Positions 9,588-20,835 are shown, numbered from the stretch's first letter. The stretch is 64,000 nt of DNA from Streptomyces sp. Ncost-T10-10d (GCF_900091955.1 NZ_FMDF01000034.1:1-64000); one strand, 5' to 3'. Notes: a model not told the origin generated them from the letters alone. Program-made: numbers and translations.

Positions 9588-9951
9588 CAGGGGCCTCGCG
9601 GCCGAGGGGCGCGCGTTCGTGCTCCGCCTCCGGGCGGGCTTGTCATTCGAGCCCGCCCGGAGATGTACGGACGCAGCGCCCGCCGGACGGACCCGGCCGG
9701 CCGCTGCGTAGCCTGGCCCGCATGGGAGCGTTCAGCAGAGCCGCAGTGTCCGGTGCCGTCGCAGCCGCCGTCGCGGGGGCCGCGGACGCGGCAACATCGC
9801 GCCGCCTCATCACCCGTGCGAGTGGTGCGTCGGGGCCGGTTGCTGATGTACGCAGCGGGCCAGTGGCTCGACTGTGCCGGAACGTGCGTACGGACTGGCA
9901 TCCTTGGCGGTGCCATCACCGCCCACTCGGGAGCCCCGGGAGCCATTCAAC
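9588..9951. other. recN-glycosyltransferase intergenic region with possible gene remnant
   Basis: 364 bp without a convincing gene. An ATG at 9722 begins a short Ala-rich open stretch (MGAFSRAAVSGAVAAAVAGAAD) that looks like the N-terminus of a membrane or exported protein. It then loses coding character and runs into the glycosyltransferase gene in another frame. It may be a remnant of a deleted gene or simply upstream regulatory sequence. I see no clear terminator. Confidence 0.4.
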
Positions 9952-11049
9952 GTGTCACAGCTGCGTACGGTCCAAGTCCTGGGCGGCGGCAGCGCGGGCA
10001 GCAGCGCCCACGTCAGCTCGCTGGCCGCAGGACTGGTGGCGAGAGGCGTGCACGTCACCGTCTGTGCCCCGGCCGAACTGGACCACGCCTACGACTTCTC
10101 CGGCGCGGGTGCCCGGTTCGCCCCCGTGCCGCGGCGCAGTGATCCCGCCGCCGTCGCCGCGCTGCGTACCGCCTGCCTGACGGCGGACGTGGTCCACGCG
10201 CACGGTCTGCACGCCGCCGTGCGCGCCGCTCTTGCGCTCGGCGGCCGCCGAATCCCGCTGGTCGTCACCTGGCACGCTCGCGCCCACGCCGAGGGCGCCA
10301 GCAGCCGGCTGCTTCATCTGATGGAGCGAAGAGCGGCCCGCGCGGCGGCAGTTGTGCTCGGTACGACATCGGACCTGGTCGACCGGGCGCGCCACCGAGG
10401 AGCGCGCGACGCCCGGCTCTCGCCGGTCTCCGCCCCCGTTCCGCGCGTGTCCACCGGTGCCCACGAAGGCAAGGCGCGGGCCGAACTCGGCGTGGTGGAA
10501 AGGTCGTTGATCGTCACGTACGGGAGTCTCGTACCGCATCACGGGTACGACATGCTGCTCGATGCCGCACGAGTATGGCGCGAACTCGACCCCGTACCGC
10601 TGCTGATCATCGTGGGGGAGGGGCGGGAGCGGGCCGCCCTGCAGCGCCGGATCAGGAACGAGGGGCTGCCCGTCCGGCTCATCGGCAGCCGCGACGACAT
10701 CGGGGAACTTCTCGCCGCCGCCGATCTGGCCGTGCTGTCCAGCCGGTGGGAGGCTCGCTCGGTGCTGGCCCAGGAAGCGCTGCGGCTCGGCGTTCCGCTG
10801 GTCGCCACCGCGGTCGGAGGGGTGCCCGAACTCGTGGGGGACGGGGCGGAGCTCGTGCCTTACGGGAATGCGGAGGCGCTCGCGCGGGCGGTGGTCAGGC
10901 TGCTCGGCGATCCGGAGCGGCGCGCGGAGCTGGTGGCCGCGGGGCGTGTGCAGGCTGCGGGTTGGCCGACGGAGGACGACACGATCGCTCAAGTTCTCAG
11001 CATCTACGACGAGTTGACGAAGCCGTTGGCGGTGGCGCGGACGCGGTGA
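9952..11049 (+). CDS. Family 4 (GT-B) glycosyltransferase
   Basis: 365 residues. The start is GTG 9952 (MSQLRTVQVLGGGSAGSSAHVSSL), preceded by GGGAG 9 nt upstream. The N-terminal Rossmann half has the Gly-rich donor/acceptor loop (GGGSAGSS). The C-terminal half has GEGRERAAL, then IGSRDDIGELLAAADLAVLSSRWEARSVLAQEALRLGVPLVATAVGGVPELV, the usual E-x7-E type nucleotide-sugar site of GT4 enzymes. Substrates are unknown. Neighbouring recN and pyrG are housekeeping genes, so a general cell-envelope role is more likely than a secondary-metabolite one, but this is inference. Confidence 0.85.
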   Translation: MSQLRTVQVLGGGSAGSSAHVSSLAAGLVARGVHVTVCAPAELDHAYDFSGAGARFAPVPRRSDPAAVAALRTACLTADVVHAHGLHAAVRAALALGGRRIPLVVTWHARAHAEGASSRLLHLMERRAARAAAVVLGTTSDLVDRARHRGARDARLSPVSAPVPRVSTGAHEGKARAELGVVERSLIVTYGSLVPHHGYDMLLDAARVWRELDPVPLLIIVGEGRERAALQRRIRNEGLPVRLIGSRDDIGELLAAADLAVLSSRWEARSVLAQEALRLGVPLVATAVGGVPELVGDGAELVPYGNAEALARAVVRLLGDPERRAELVAAGRVQAAGWPTEDDTIAQVLSIYDELTKPLAVARTR

Positions 11050-11076
11050 GCGGCTGCTCGTCGGACGGGTCCGGAA

Positions 11077-12702
11077 CTACGAAGTGTGGCGGCGGGCCCG
11101 GAGGGCCAGGCTCAGCGCCAGGACCGCCTGGGGGTCGTCCAGGTCGGTGCCGAGCAGCTCACCGATGCGGGCCAGCCGGTTGTACAGCGTCTGACGGTTC
11201 AGATGCAGTTCGCGCGCCGTCTCCGCCTTGCGGCCCGCGTGGGCCAGATACGTCTCCAGCGTCGGCAGCAGCGGAGGGCGAGAGGTGCGGTCGTGATCGC
11301 GCAGCGGGCCGATCGCCCGGTCCACGAACGCAGCCAGATCCGGATGGTCCCGCAGCCGCCACAGCAGCAGATCGATGTCCAGACGCCGGGCGTCGTACCA
11401 GGGCCGGTCGCTGAGACCGTGCGCGGCCGTCGCCGTCTCCGCGGCGTGCCGCAGCCCCGCACCGGCCGCCGCCCAGCCACCCGCCACGCCTACCACCACG
11501 ACCGGCGGATGCGATCCCGCACGCTCCAGACCGGCCCGCTCCACACCCGCCCGCAGCGCCGCCGCGACCCGGTCCGCGACCGCCGTGCGCTCCGTCTCGG
11601 ACCTCAGCCCCAGCAGCACCGGAACCCGGCCCTCCACGGGCCGTACACCGAGCAGCACCGGAACACCCACCGACGAGAGCTCCTCCAGCACCGCCCGCGC
11701 CAGCAGCGCCCAGTTCCCCGACACGGACAGCTCGGGGGCCAGCCGCATGACCACCGGCAGCAGCGGCATCTCACCCGGTTTGAAACCCAGTACGCGGGCT
11801 TGCGCCGGCGCGTCCTCCGGAGTGATCCGGCCCTCGGCGAGATCCGTCAGGAAGTCGCCCCGGCCGCGCGCGGCGAGCTCCTCCTCCTGGCGGGCCTGCA
11901 TCAGCACGACGGCGAGGATGCCGGCCGCCCGCTCCGCCGCCATCCGGTGCACCGTCACCAGCGGACCGGCCACGGCCAGCAGCACCAGCCTGGCCCGTAC
12001 CGAACCGGTTCCAGGGCCACCGCCCGGCACATCCACCAGCACCGAACCGGTGGGCGGTGTCTCACGGGCCGCCCGGTCGCCGCGCATCCCGTCCCACACC
12101 TGGAGCGGATCGGCGGACACCGGGCCGGACCCGGGGCCCGCCGCGTACAGCAACTGGCCGTCCGCCGTCTCCAGGAAGACCGGGTTGGCCGTGAAGTCCG
12201 CCAGGATGCCCAGCACCTGGGGCACCCCGCCGCCGCCGAGCAGCGCCTCCGTACACCGCCGGTGCACGTCCTCCGCCTGCCGAAGCAGCGCGTAGTGACC
12301 GTTGACGATCTCGGTGTGGATCTCCTCGGTCACCGTCACGAACGGCACCTCGCGGTGCAGCTGCACCAGCGGCAGACCGGCCGCGCGGGCGGCGTCCACG
12401 ATCGACGCGGGCAGCCTGCTGAAGCGCGGTCCGAGCTCCACCACCAGGGCGGCGATGCCGCGGTCGGCGAGCCTGCGGACGAAGGCGCGCTGCTCGGCGG
12501 GGCGGGTGCCGAGCCCCAGACCGGTGGTGAGCAGCAGCTCACCACCCTTGAGCAGCGAAGCGATGTTCGGGACCTCGCCCGCGTGCACCCAGCGCACCGT
12601 ACGGTTCAGCCGGTCCGCGCCGGCCACCACCTCCGGGAGCCCGCTGCGCAGCCCCGGCAGCTCAAGGGCTCGCTGCACGGTGATTCCGCCTTGGGTCTCC
12701 AC
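11077..12702 (-). CDS. PucR family transcriptional regulator
   Basis: 541 residues from GTG 12702 (METQGGITVQRALELPGL), with GAGG about 10 nt upstream. Residues 1-125 form the PucR N-terminal domain (LPEVVAGADRLNRTVRWVHAGEV...LLLTTGLGL). A central GGDEF/CdaR-like region follows. The C-terminal 60 residues are the PucR helix-turn-helix (LETYLAHAGRKAETARELHLNRQTLYNRLARIGELLG). Such regulators usually sense purine or nitrogen metabolites and control catabolic genes. The gene is convergent with the glycosyltransferase and divergent from the sulfurtransferase. No obvious target operon is adjacent. Confidence 0.9.
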   Translation of the reverse strand: METQGGITVQRALELPGLRSGLPEVVAGADRLNRTVRWVHAGEVPNIASLLKGGELLLTTGLGLGTRPAEQRAFVRRLADRGIAALVVELGPRFSRLPASIVDAARAAGLPLVQLHREVPFVTVTEEIHTEIVNGHYALLRQAEDVHRRCTEALLGGGGVPQVLGILADFTANPVFLETADGQLLYAAGPGSGPVSADPLQVWDGMRGDRAARETPPTGSVLVDVPGGGPGTGSVRARLVLLAVAGPLVTVHRMAAERAAGILAVVLMQARQEEELAARGRGDFLTDLAEGRITPEDAPAQARVLGFKPGEMPLLPVVMRLAPELSVSGNWALLARAVLEELSSVGVPVLLGVRPVEGRVPVLLGLRSETERTAVADRVAAALRAGVERAGLERAGSHPPVVVVGVAGGWAAAGAGLRHAAETATAAHGLSDRPWYDARRLDIDLLLWRLRDHPDLAAFVDRAIGPLRDHDRTSRPPLLPTLETYLAHAGRKAETARELHLNRQTLYNRLARIGELLGTDLDDPQAVLALSLALRARRHTS

Positions 12703-12963
12703 TGCTCTGGCCTCGCGTTTCCACTCGGGTCGGGCGGACAGTCGCCCTGATTCAGGAAGGTACCGGCCCCGGGCGCCGGAGGCGTCGTCGGGGAGCCGTC
12801 GGCGGAGTCCGCCGACCGGGGGCCGTGGCATCGATCAGCCGCTTTCGGCATGCCCGAGGGCATCGAGCCGCTGTTGACACGGGCCGAGGCCGCTGCGATC
12901 TTGTGACCGCCGCGCGGTTCGGGCCGAGTGGCCCTCGTACCCGGACCTGGAGCTGGAGCAGAT

Positions 12964-13857
12964 GTGAGCGACGACATATCGGCGTACTCGGGCCAAGAAG
13001 GCCTTTCGGGCCATCTGCCCGGCCCGTTGGTCGGGGCCGACTGGCTCGCGGCGCGGCTGGGCGAGCGCGGGCCGGTGGTCCTCGATGCCTCGGTGGGCGC
13101 GTACCGGGGTTCCGAGCAGCGGATTCCGGGAGCGCGGCCCTTCGATATCGACGGGGCGCTGTCCGACCACTCCGGACCACTGCCCCACACGCTGCCCGAC
13201 GCCGACCGGTTCACCGAGGAGATGCGCTCCCTCGGCGTCGACGACACCGACACCGTCGTCGTCTACGACGCCGCGGGCATCTACTCCAGTGCGCGTGCCT
13301 GGTGGATGCTGCGGGCCATGGGCTTCGACCGGGCCGCGGTGCTCGATGGTGGTCTGCCCGCCTGGTCCGCCGCCGGACTGCCGCTGGAGGACGCCGGACC
13401 CGCGCCTGCCGTGGCGCGCGGCGACTTCACAGCTCGGCCGCGCGCGGGGCTGGTCGTCGGCAGCGACGAGGTGGTGGCGGCCCTGGCCGACCCCGCCGCG
13501 GCCGTCTTCGACGCCCGCTCCAGGGGGCGGTTCTCCGGCGCGGTCGCCGAGCCACGACCGGGGCTGCGCGCCGGCCATATGCCGGGGGCGGTCAATCTGC
13601 CCTTCGGCGAGATCCAGCGCGACGGCCGGATGCGCCCGGTGGAGGAACTGCGCGCCGCATTCGCCGCCCTCGCCGGGGAGCGGGAACGGCTGTTCTTCAG
13701 CTGCGGATCGGGCGTCACCGCCTGCGTGCTGACGCTGGGGGCCGAGCTGGCGGGGTACCGCGAGCTGGCCGTGTACGACGGGTCCTGGAGCGAGTGGGGG
13801 CTGCCTTCGGGGCTGCCCGTCGTGACCGGAGCGGAGAGCGGGGGGCCGCTGCGATGA
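12964..13857 (+). CDS. Two-domain sulfurtransferase (thiosulfate/3-mercaptopyruvate, SseA-like)
   Basis: 297 residues from GTG 12964, with GGAG about 7 nt upstream. It has tandem rhodanese domains: an inactive N-terminal domain (residues about 20-140: LVGADWLAARLG...VVVYDAAG) and a catalytic C-terminal one ending in the active loop SCGSGVTAC. CG[ST]GVTA is the loop form typical of 3-mercaptopyruvate sulfurtransferases, whereas thiosulfate rhodaneses usually have CRKGVTA. It would move sulfane sulfur to thiol acceptors or cyanide in the cytoplasm. It is monocistronic between the PucR and GH15 genes. Confidence 0.9.
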   Translation: MSDDISAYSGQEGLSGHLPGPLVGADWLAARLGERGPVVLDASVGAYRGSEQRIPGARPFDIDGALSDHSGPLPHTLPDADRFTEEMRSLGVDDTDTVVVYDAAGIYSSARAWWMLRAMGFDRAAVLDGGLPAWSAAGLPLEDAGPAPAVARGDFTARPRAGLVVGSDEVVAALADPAAAVFDARSRGRFSGAVAEPRPGLRAGHMPGAVNLPFGEIQRDGRMRPVEELRAAFAALAGERERLFFSCGSGVTACVLTLGAELAGYRELAVYDGSWSEWGLPSGLPVVTGAESGGPLR

Positions 13858-13912
13858 TGCCGCTCGCCGCAGGGGGCGGGCCCGGCACACGCCGCCCGCC
13901 CCCTGCCCGAGG

Positions 13913-15739
13913 TCAGCCGACGTATGCCCCGCTCGCCGTCAGGCGCAGTGCCGTGTCGATCAGCGGCACATGGCTGAACGCCTGGGGGAAGTTCCCCACC
14001 TGGCGCTGCAGCCGGGGATCCCACTCCTCCGCGAGCAGGCCCAGATCGTTGCGCAGGGACAGCAGCCGCTCGAAGAGCTGGCGTGCCTCGTCGACCCGGC
14101 CGATCATCGCCAGGTCGTCGGCCAGCCAGAACGAGCAGGCCAGGAACGCGCCCTCGTCGCCCTCCAGTCCGTCGACGCCCGCGTCCTCGCCCTTGGTGGG
14201 GTAGCGAAGCACGAAGCCGTCCTCCGTGGACAGTTCGCGCTGGATCGCCTCGATCGTGCCGATCACGCGCTTGTCGTCCGGCGGGAGGAATCCCATCTGG
14301 GGGATCAGCAGGAGGGAGGCGTCCAGCTCCTGCGATCCGTAGGACTGGGTGAAGGTGTTGCGTTCCTTGTCGTAGCCCCGGTCGCAGACATCGCGATGGA
14401 TGTGGTCGCGCAGTTCCCGCAGGCGCTCCAGCGGCCCTTCCGCGTCCCCGGACTCGATCAGCTTGATGGTGCGGTCGACGGCGACCCAGGCCATCACCTT
14501 CGAGTGGACGAAGTGGCGGCGCGGGCCGCGCACCTCCCAGATGCCCTCGTCCGGCTCGTCCCAGTGCTTCTCCAGGTACTCGATCAGCTTCAGCTGGAGG
14601 CCCGTCGCGTAGTCGTTGCGGGTCAGGCCCGTCATATGGGCGAGGTGCAGTGCCTCGGTGACCTCGCCGTACACGTCCAGCTGGAGCTGGCCCGCGGCGC
14701 CGTTGCCGACCCGGACCGGGCCGGAGTTCTCGTAACCGGGCAGCCAGTCGAGCTCGGCCTCGCCCAGCTCGCGCTCGCCCGCGATGCCGTACATGATCTG
14801 CAGGTTCTCCGGGTCGCCGGCGACCGCCCTCAGCAGCCACTCGCGCCAGGCGCGGGCCTCCTCGCGGTAGCCGGTGCGCAGCAGGGAGGAGAGGGTGATC
14901 GCGGCGTCACGCAGCCAGGTGTAGCGGTAGTCCCAGTTCCGGGAGCCGCCGATGTCCTCGGGCAGGGAGGTGGTCGGCGCGGCGACGATGCCGCCGGTCG
15001 GCGCGTAGGTCAGGGCCTTGAGGGTGATCAGGGAACGGACCACGGCCTCGCGATAGGGCCCGTGGTACGTGCACTGCTCGACCCATTCACGCCAGAAGTC
15101 CGCGGTTGCGTCCAGCGAACTCTCGGGGTCCGGAAGACCGGGCGGCTCGTGGTGCGAAGGCTGCCAGCTGATCGTGAAAGCGATCCGGTCCCCGGGCGCG
15201 ACCGTGAAATCGGAGTACGTCGTCAGGTTCTCGCCAAAGGTGTCGGCGGGGGTGTCCAGCCAGACGGAGTCCGGGCCGGCGACGGCGACCGTACGGCCGT
15301 CGACCTTGTGCACCCACGGTGTGACCCGCCCGTAGCTGAACCGCATCCGCAGCTCGGAGCGCATCGGCACCCGGCCGCTGATCCCCTCCACGATCCGGAT
15401 CACCTGCGGTGCTCCGTCACGAGGCGGCATGAAATCGGTCACTCTGACCGTTCCCCGCGGTGTGTCCCATTCCGATTCCAGGATGAGGGAGTCCCCGCGG
15501 TAACGGCGGCGGTCCGCGGAGGGCGGCTCCGCGCCGTCCTCCCGTGCCGGTCCCAGGCGCCAGAAGCCGTGCTCCTCGGTACCCAGCAGTCCCGCGAAAA
15601 TAGCGTGTGAATCGAAGCGGGGAAGGCACAGCCAGTCCACTGTGCCGTCCCGGCAGACCAGGGCGGCGGTCTGCATGTCTCCGATGAGTGCGTAATCCTC
15701 GATGCGCCCGGCCACGTGCATCTCCAGTCGAACGGCCAT
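13913..15739 (-). CDS. Glycoside hydrolase family 15 protein (glucoamylase/trehalase-like)
   Basis: 608 residues. The start is taken as ATG 15739 (MAVRLEMHVAGRIEDYALIGD). GH15 hallmarks are present: the N-terminal IEDYALIGDMQTAALVCRDGTVDWLCLPRFD, the (alpha/alpha)6-barrel motif NWDYRYTWLRDA (about 266-277), WLPGYENSGPVRVGN and the second acid region LLAEEWDP near the C-terminus. Intracellular actinobacterial GH15 proteins include trehalases; others are glucoamylase-like, and sequence inspection cannot decide between them. There is no signal peptide, so it is cytoplasmic. Shine-Dalgarno support for the start is weak. An ATG at 15721 is in frame but has GGAG directly against it, so is less likely. 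Confidence 0.85.
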   Translation of the reverse strand: MAVRLEMHVAGRIEDYALIGDMQTAALVCRDGTVDWLCLPRFDSHAIFAGLLGTEEHGFWRLGPAREDGAEPPSADRRRYRGDSLILESEWDTPRGTVRVTDFMPPRDGAPQVIRIVEGISGRVPMRSELRMRFSYGRVTPWVHKVDGRTVAVAGPDSVWLDTPADTFGENLTTYSDFTVAPGDRIAFTISWQPSHHEPPGLPDPESSLDATADFWREWVEQCTYHGPYREAVVRSLITLKALTYAPTGGIVAAPTTSLPEDIGGSRNWDYRYTWLRDAAITLSSLLRTGYREEARAWREWLLRAVAGDPENLQIMYGIAGERELGEAELDWLPGYENSGPVRVGNGAAGQLQLDVYGEVTEALHLAHMTGLTRNDYATGLQLKLIEYLEKHWDEPDEGIWEVRGPRRHFVHSKVMAWVAVDRTIKLIESGDAEGPLERLRELRDHIHRDVCDRGYDKERNTFTQSYGSQELDASLLLIPQMGFLPPDDKRVIGTIEAIQRELSTEDGFVLRYPTKGEDAGVDGLEGDEGAFLACSFWLADDLAMIGRVDEARQLFERLLSLRNDLGLLAEEWDPRLQRQVGNFPQAFSHVPLIDTALRLTASGAYVG

Positions 15740-16121
15740 GTCGCCCCGTGGGGCATTACTGCGGGTAATGAGGTCGTCGCAAGGGGGCGTTGTGGGGGAA
15801 CCTGCGAACTCGGTACCTCGCCCGGAGCGAGTGTCCGAGCAGGATACGACGCACCCGGATGATCTGCGCGACGGTCTCATCAAAGCGTCTGAGCCGAACG
15901 GGTGCGACGGGAGGGGGCGGCGTTGATCTTGTGCGGTCGGCGTGCGGGGTGTGGCCGGAAGCAGGCTCCCTTTGTCGCTGATACCCTGGTAGCCCGTGGA
16001 CCGGTGGTCGTCCGCAACAGCAGACGAGGCCCCCGAACCGCAGCGACGGCACCTCCGGAATCTCCGGACGGCAACGCCGGTACGCACCTCACGATCGCGA
16101 CCACGGGAGCCCCCTTTGGCT
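15740..16121. other. GH15-pyrG divergent intergenic region
   Basis: 382 bp between divergent genes. I see no protein-coding stretch with Streptomyces codon bias and no clear hairpin. A TACCCT sequence near 15982 within CTGATACCCTGG could be part of the pyrG promoter, but no good -35 partner is seen. The long 5' leader before pyrG is left unassigned. Confidence 0.4.
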
Positions 16122-17807
<1,686 letters not shown>

Positions 17808-17831
17808 TCCGGCGGTACGCAGGCATTAACG

Positions 17832-17859
17832 TTGACCGGGGTACGGATCCACTGAGGAT
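17832..17859 (+). promoter_or_regulatory. Candidate promoter for the NUDIX gene
   Basis: TTGACC at 17832-17837 and GAGGAT at 17854-17859 are separated by 16 bp, close to the HrdB-type consensus (TTGACN / TAGRRT). It overlaps the hairpin after pyrG. Experimental support is absent. Confidence 0.45.
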
Positions 17860-17882
17860 GCGTGCCCCGGTTTCGGTTTTTT
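17835..17882 (+). terminator. pyrG terminator
   Basis: The arms ACCGGGGTACG (17835-17845) and CGTGCCCCGGT (17861-17871) pair with one G-T wobble, and a T run follows at 17877-17882. It lies just after the pyrG stop and ahead of the NUDIX gene. Confidence 0.7.
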
Positions 17883-17896
17883 GTGGGAGGACGTAG

Positions 17897-18523
17897 ATGG
17901 GTTTCCAGGACACGCCCGAGGAGTGGCAGGTCACCGCGACCGAGACGCCCTTCACCGGCAACAAGACCAGCGTCCGCACCGACGAAGTGGTGATGCCCGA
18001 CGGCACGGCCGTACGCCGTGACTACCAGGTCCACCCGGGCTCGGTCGCCGTGCTCGCGCTCGACGAGGAGGGCCGGGTCGTCGTGCTGCGGCAGTACCGC
18101 CACCCGGTGCGCCACAAGCTCTGGGAGATCCCGGCGGGACTGCTCGACATCCCCGGCGAGAACCCGCTGCACGCTGCCCAGCGAGAGCTCTACGAGGAGG
18201 CGTACGTCAAGGCCGAGGACTGGCGGGTGCTCACCGACGTCTACACCACGCCGGGCGGCTGCGACGAAGCCGTACGGATCTTCCTGGCCCGGAATCTCTC
18301 CGAGGCCGACGGGGAGCGCTTCGCGGTCTCCGAGGAGGAGGCCGACATGGAGCTGGCCCGGGTGCCGCTCCAGGAGCTGGTGAGGGGGGTGCTCGCCGGG
18401 GATCTGCACAACAACTGCCTCGTGGTGGGCGTCCTTTCGCTCGCGACGGTGCTCGCCGGTGACGGGATCGAGTCGCTGCGTCCGGCCGAGGCGCCGTGGC
18501 CGGCCCGCCCGTTCGAGGCCTGA
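17897..18523 (+). CDS. NUDIX hydrolase, ADP-ribose pyrophosphatase type
   Basis: 208 residues, with GGGAGG just upstream of ATG 17897. The Nudix box runs through IPAGLLDIPGENP to HAAQRELYEEAYVKA (about 76-102) with the metal-binding REL.EE core intact. The following TPGGCDE is the conserved loop of ADP-ribose pyrophosphatases. It should hydrolyse ADP-ribose to AMP and ribose 5-phosphate. pyrG-NUDIX adjacency is also seen in Mycobacterium tuberculosis (Rv1699-Rv1700). The usual Gly after EE is replaced by Tyr. Confidence 0.92.
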   Translation: MGFQDTPEEWQVTATETPFTGNKTSVRTDEVVMPDGTAVRRDYQVHPGSVAVLALDEEGRVVVLRQYRHPVRHKLWEIPAGLLDIPGENPLHAAQRELYEEAYVKAEDWRVLTDVYTTPGGCDEAVRIFLARNLSEADGERFAVSEEEADMELARVPLQELVRGVLAGDLHNNCLVVGVLSLATVLAGDGIESLRPAEAPWPARPFEA

Positions 18524-18771
18524 CGGCCGACGGCCTGACGGTTCGTAAGGATGGTTCGAGGTCCGGCGTTCGCGGGCATCGTTCGAGGTCCAGCAGCCCG
18601 TGGGGGCCGCTGAACGGTTCACCGACATCCTCCGATCGGAAAAGATGCTGATCCGATCGGGGGACCTCTGTGCCACGCTCCACGGAATTCGTCCGCACGC
18701 CTGAACTACGCTCGGAATGCCCTGACCGGAGTCCCGGCGGGCAACGCGTGCAGCGAAGTGGAGCGTGGCCC

Positions 18772-20835
18772 GTGACGGATCAGGCGGTGGACACCAGCGG
18801 CCCGGCCAAGGCAGCGGGAACCGAGGAGCCGTCCGGCGCCGTTCCACCCCAATTCTTCGGCCGCGACCGCGAGTTGAAGGCGCTGCGAGCGGACATCGAG
18901 CGGGCCGGACTCGACACCCTGGCCGGTCGTAAGGCCGCCCGTGCCAGGGTCCTGCTGATCGCCGGACGCCCGGGCTCCGGACGCACCGCACTCGCCGGCG
19001 AGCTCACCCGCCTGCTGCTCTCCACCGGCGACCATCCCGACGGCCTGCTCCGGGCCCGGCTCACCGACCCCGGCGGCACACCCGTCCCCACCGAACGCAC
19101 CGCCCGCAGGCTGCTCGACCAGCTGGGTGTGACGGGGCCGCCCGGCGCGGACGGGGACGAGCTCTCCGAAATGGTCCGCGAGGCGCTCGCCGGGCGCCGC
19201 GCCCTGCTGCTCCTCGACGACGCCGTGGACGCGGAACAGGTCGACCCGCTGCTGCCGGACAACCCCGACTGCCTGGTCGTCGCCACCTCCGGGGGCCCGC
19301 TGACCGGTATCCCCGGTGTCCGCCCCTGCACCATCGGCGGCCTGGACGCGGGCTCCGCCGTCCGGCTGCTCGCCCGCATCATCGGCCAGGTCAGGATCAC
19401 CGTCGACCCGCGGACGGCCGAGACCCTCGCCGAGGAATGCGCCGGCCTGCCGGCCGCCCTGGTCATGGTCGGCGGCTGGCTCGCCGCCAACCCCATGGCG
19501 TCGGTCGCCGATGTCACCAAACAGCTGCGCGAGCTGCCGGACGACACGGAGCAGTCCACCGGCGCCCGCCCGTTGGCGCGCGCCTTCCGGCTGGTCCACG
19601 ACTCCCTGCCGCCGACCGCCGCCCGGATACTGCGACTGCTCGCGCTCGCCCCCGCCGGACTCGCCGACGCCCACACGGCCTCCGCCCTGGCCGGCTGCTC
19701 CGTCTCCGCAGCCCAGACGACCCTCGACGACTTCGTGGCCCTGGGGCTGCTGCACACCGATGGGGCCGGCCAGCCGCAGTACGAGGTGCCCGGCTGCCTC
19801 GCTCCGCTGCTGCGGGCGCTGCTGGAGGACAGGGACCGGCCGACGGAGATCCAGCTCGCCAGGGCCCGGATGCTGGAGCGGACCGTACGGCTGCTGCAAT
19901 CCTGCCGTGCGGTCACCGACCCCGAGGGTTCCCCGGCCCGTCGCAAGCTCGCCGGGCTGCCGCGCTCGCTGCGTTTCCCCAACCCAGATGCGGCCGCCGA
20001 ATGGCTGCGGATCCGCCGTCCCGCCCTGCTGGCCTCGGCCAGGCTCGCTGTCGAGGACGGTGAACTCGACACTCTGGCAAGGAGGTTGGTGGCCGCACTG
20101 GTGCGGGCGCTGGCAGTGCACCAGGGCACCGATGCGGCCGCGCCCGAACTGTACGGACTGCACGGTCTGGTTCTGGCAGTCGCCGAGCGGCGCGACCTGC
20201 CGCGCGAACGGGCTGCCGCGCTGCTCAACCTCGCCGACCTCGATGCCAGGACCGGCCGTACGCAGGAGGCGCTGACCCGCTACCGGGCCGCGCTGGACGC
20301 CGGACGGGCCGCGAAGGATCCGTATGCCACCGGCCGTGCGATGGAATCCGTAGGCGGTGCCTACGCCGAGCTGGGGGACTTCCAGCGGGCCTCCGACTGG
20401 TACGGCCGGGCGTTGGCGCAGCGGCTCACCCAGGGCGAGCGGGCCGACGAGGCGCGGCTGTACGGGCGGCTCGGCGCCGTCCACACCTATGCCGGCCGGT
20501 ACGGCGAGGCGCTGCGGAACTGGCGGGCCGCCGCAGCCGGGTACCGCAGGCTCGGCGATGTGCCGGCCCAGGCGCGGGCGCTGAGCGAGGCGGCCCGGGT
20601 GCAGGAGTACGCGGGCCGGCCGCAGGAGTCGCTGCACACCTGTCAGGAGGCCGTCGAGTGGGCCAGGCGGGCCGGGGACGTACGGCTGCAGGCGGCGCTG
20701 GAGCTGCGGCTGGCCGACACGCTCGACCGGCTGGGCGACTCGACTGCGGCCCGGCTGCACCGGGGCCTGGCCGACAGATTGCTGGACAAGCAGGGTGCAG
20801 CCTACGAAATCCGTAGTGCGGTGAGTGAAAATTAA
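18772..20835 (+). CDS. P-loop NTPase/TPR protein (AfsR/STAND-like, no DNA-binding domain)
   Basis: 687 residues from GTG 18772 (MTDQAVDTSGPAK), with GGAG 8 nt upstream. FFGRDRELKALRADI (about 26) is the entry to an NB-ARC-like module. Walker A is the variant GRPGSGRT (about 65, with Arg instead of Lys), and Walker B is RALLLLDDAVD. LPAALVMVGGWLA corresponds to the GLPLAL motif. The C-terminal 250 residues are TPRs (AALLNLADLDARTGRTQEALTRY and similar). No N-terminal SARP or HTH domain is present, unlike full AfsR. It may be a signalling switch with an unknown partner. It lies between the NUDIX gene and ald. Confidence 0.8.
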   Translation: MTDQAVDTSGPAKAAGTEEPSGAVPPQFFGRDRELKALRADIERAGLDTLAGRKAARARVLLIAGRPGSGRTALAGELTRLLLSTGDHPDGLLRARLTDPGGTPVPTERTARRLLDQLGVTGPPGADGDELSEMVREALAGRRALLLLDDAVDAEQVDPLLPDNPDCLVVATSGGPLTGIPGVRPCTIGGLDAGSAVRLLARIIGQVRITVDPRTAETLAEECAGLPAALVMVGGWLAANPMASVADVTKQLRELPDDTEQSTGARPLARAFRLVHDSLPPTAARILRLLALAPAGLADAHTASALAGCSVSAAQTTLDDFVALGLLHTDGAGQPQYEVPGCLAPLLRALLEDRDRPTEIQLARARMLERTVRLLQSCRAVTDPEGSPARRKLAGLPRSLRFPNPDAAAEWLRIRRPALLASARLAVEDGELDTLARRLVAALVRALAVHQGTDAAAPELYGLHGLVLAVAERRDLPRERAAALLNLADLDARTGRTQEALTRYRAALDAGRAAKDPYATGRAMESVGGAYAELGDFQRASDWYGRALAQRLTQGERADEARLYGRLGAVHTYAGRYGEALRNWRAAAAGYRRLGDVPAQARALSEAARVQEYAGRPQESLHTCQEAVEWARRAGDVRLQAALELRLADTLDRLGDSTAARLHRGLADRLLDKQGAAYEIRSAVSEN

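Noticed and set aside
9722..10180. A 152-residue frame overlapping the glycosyltransferase start
   Set aside because: It loses coding character after about 60 residues and overlaps 230 bp of the glycosyltransferase gene. It is kept only as a possible remnant.
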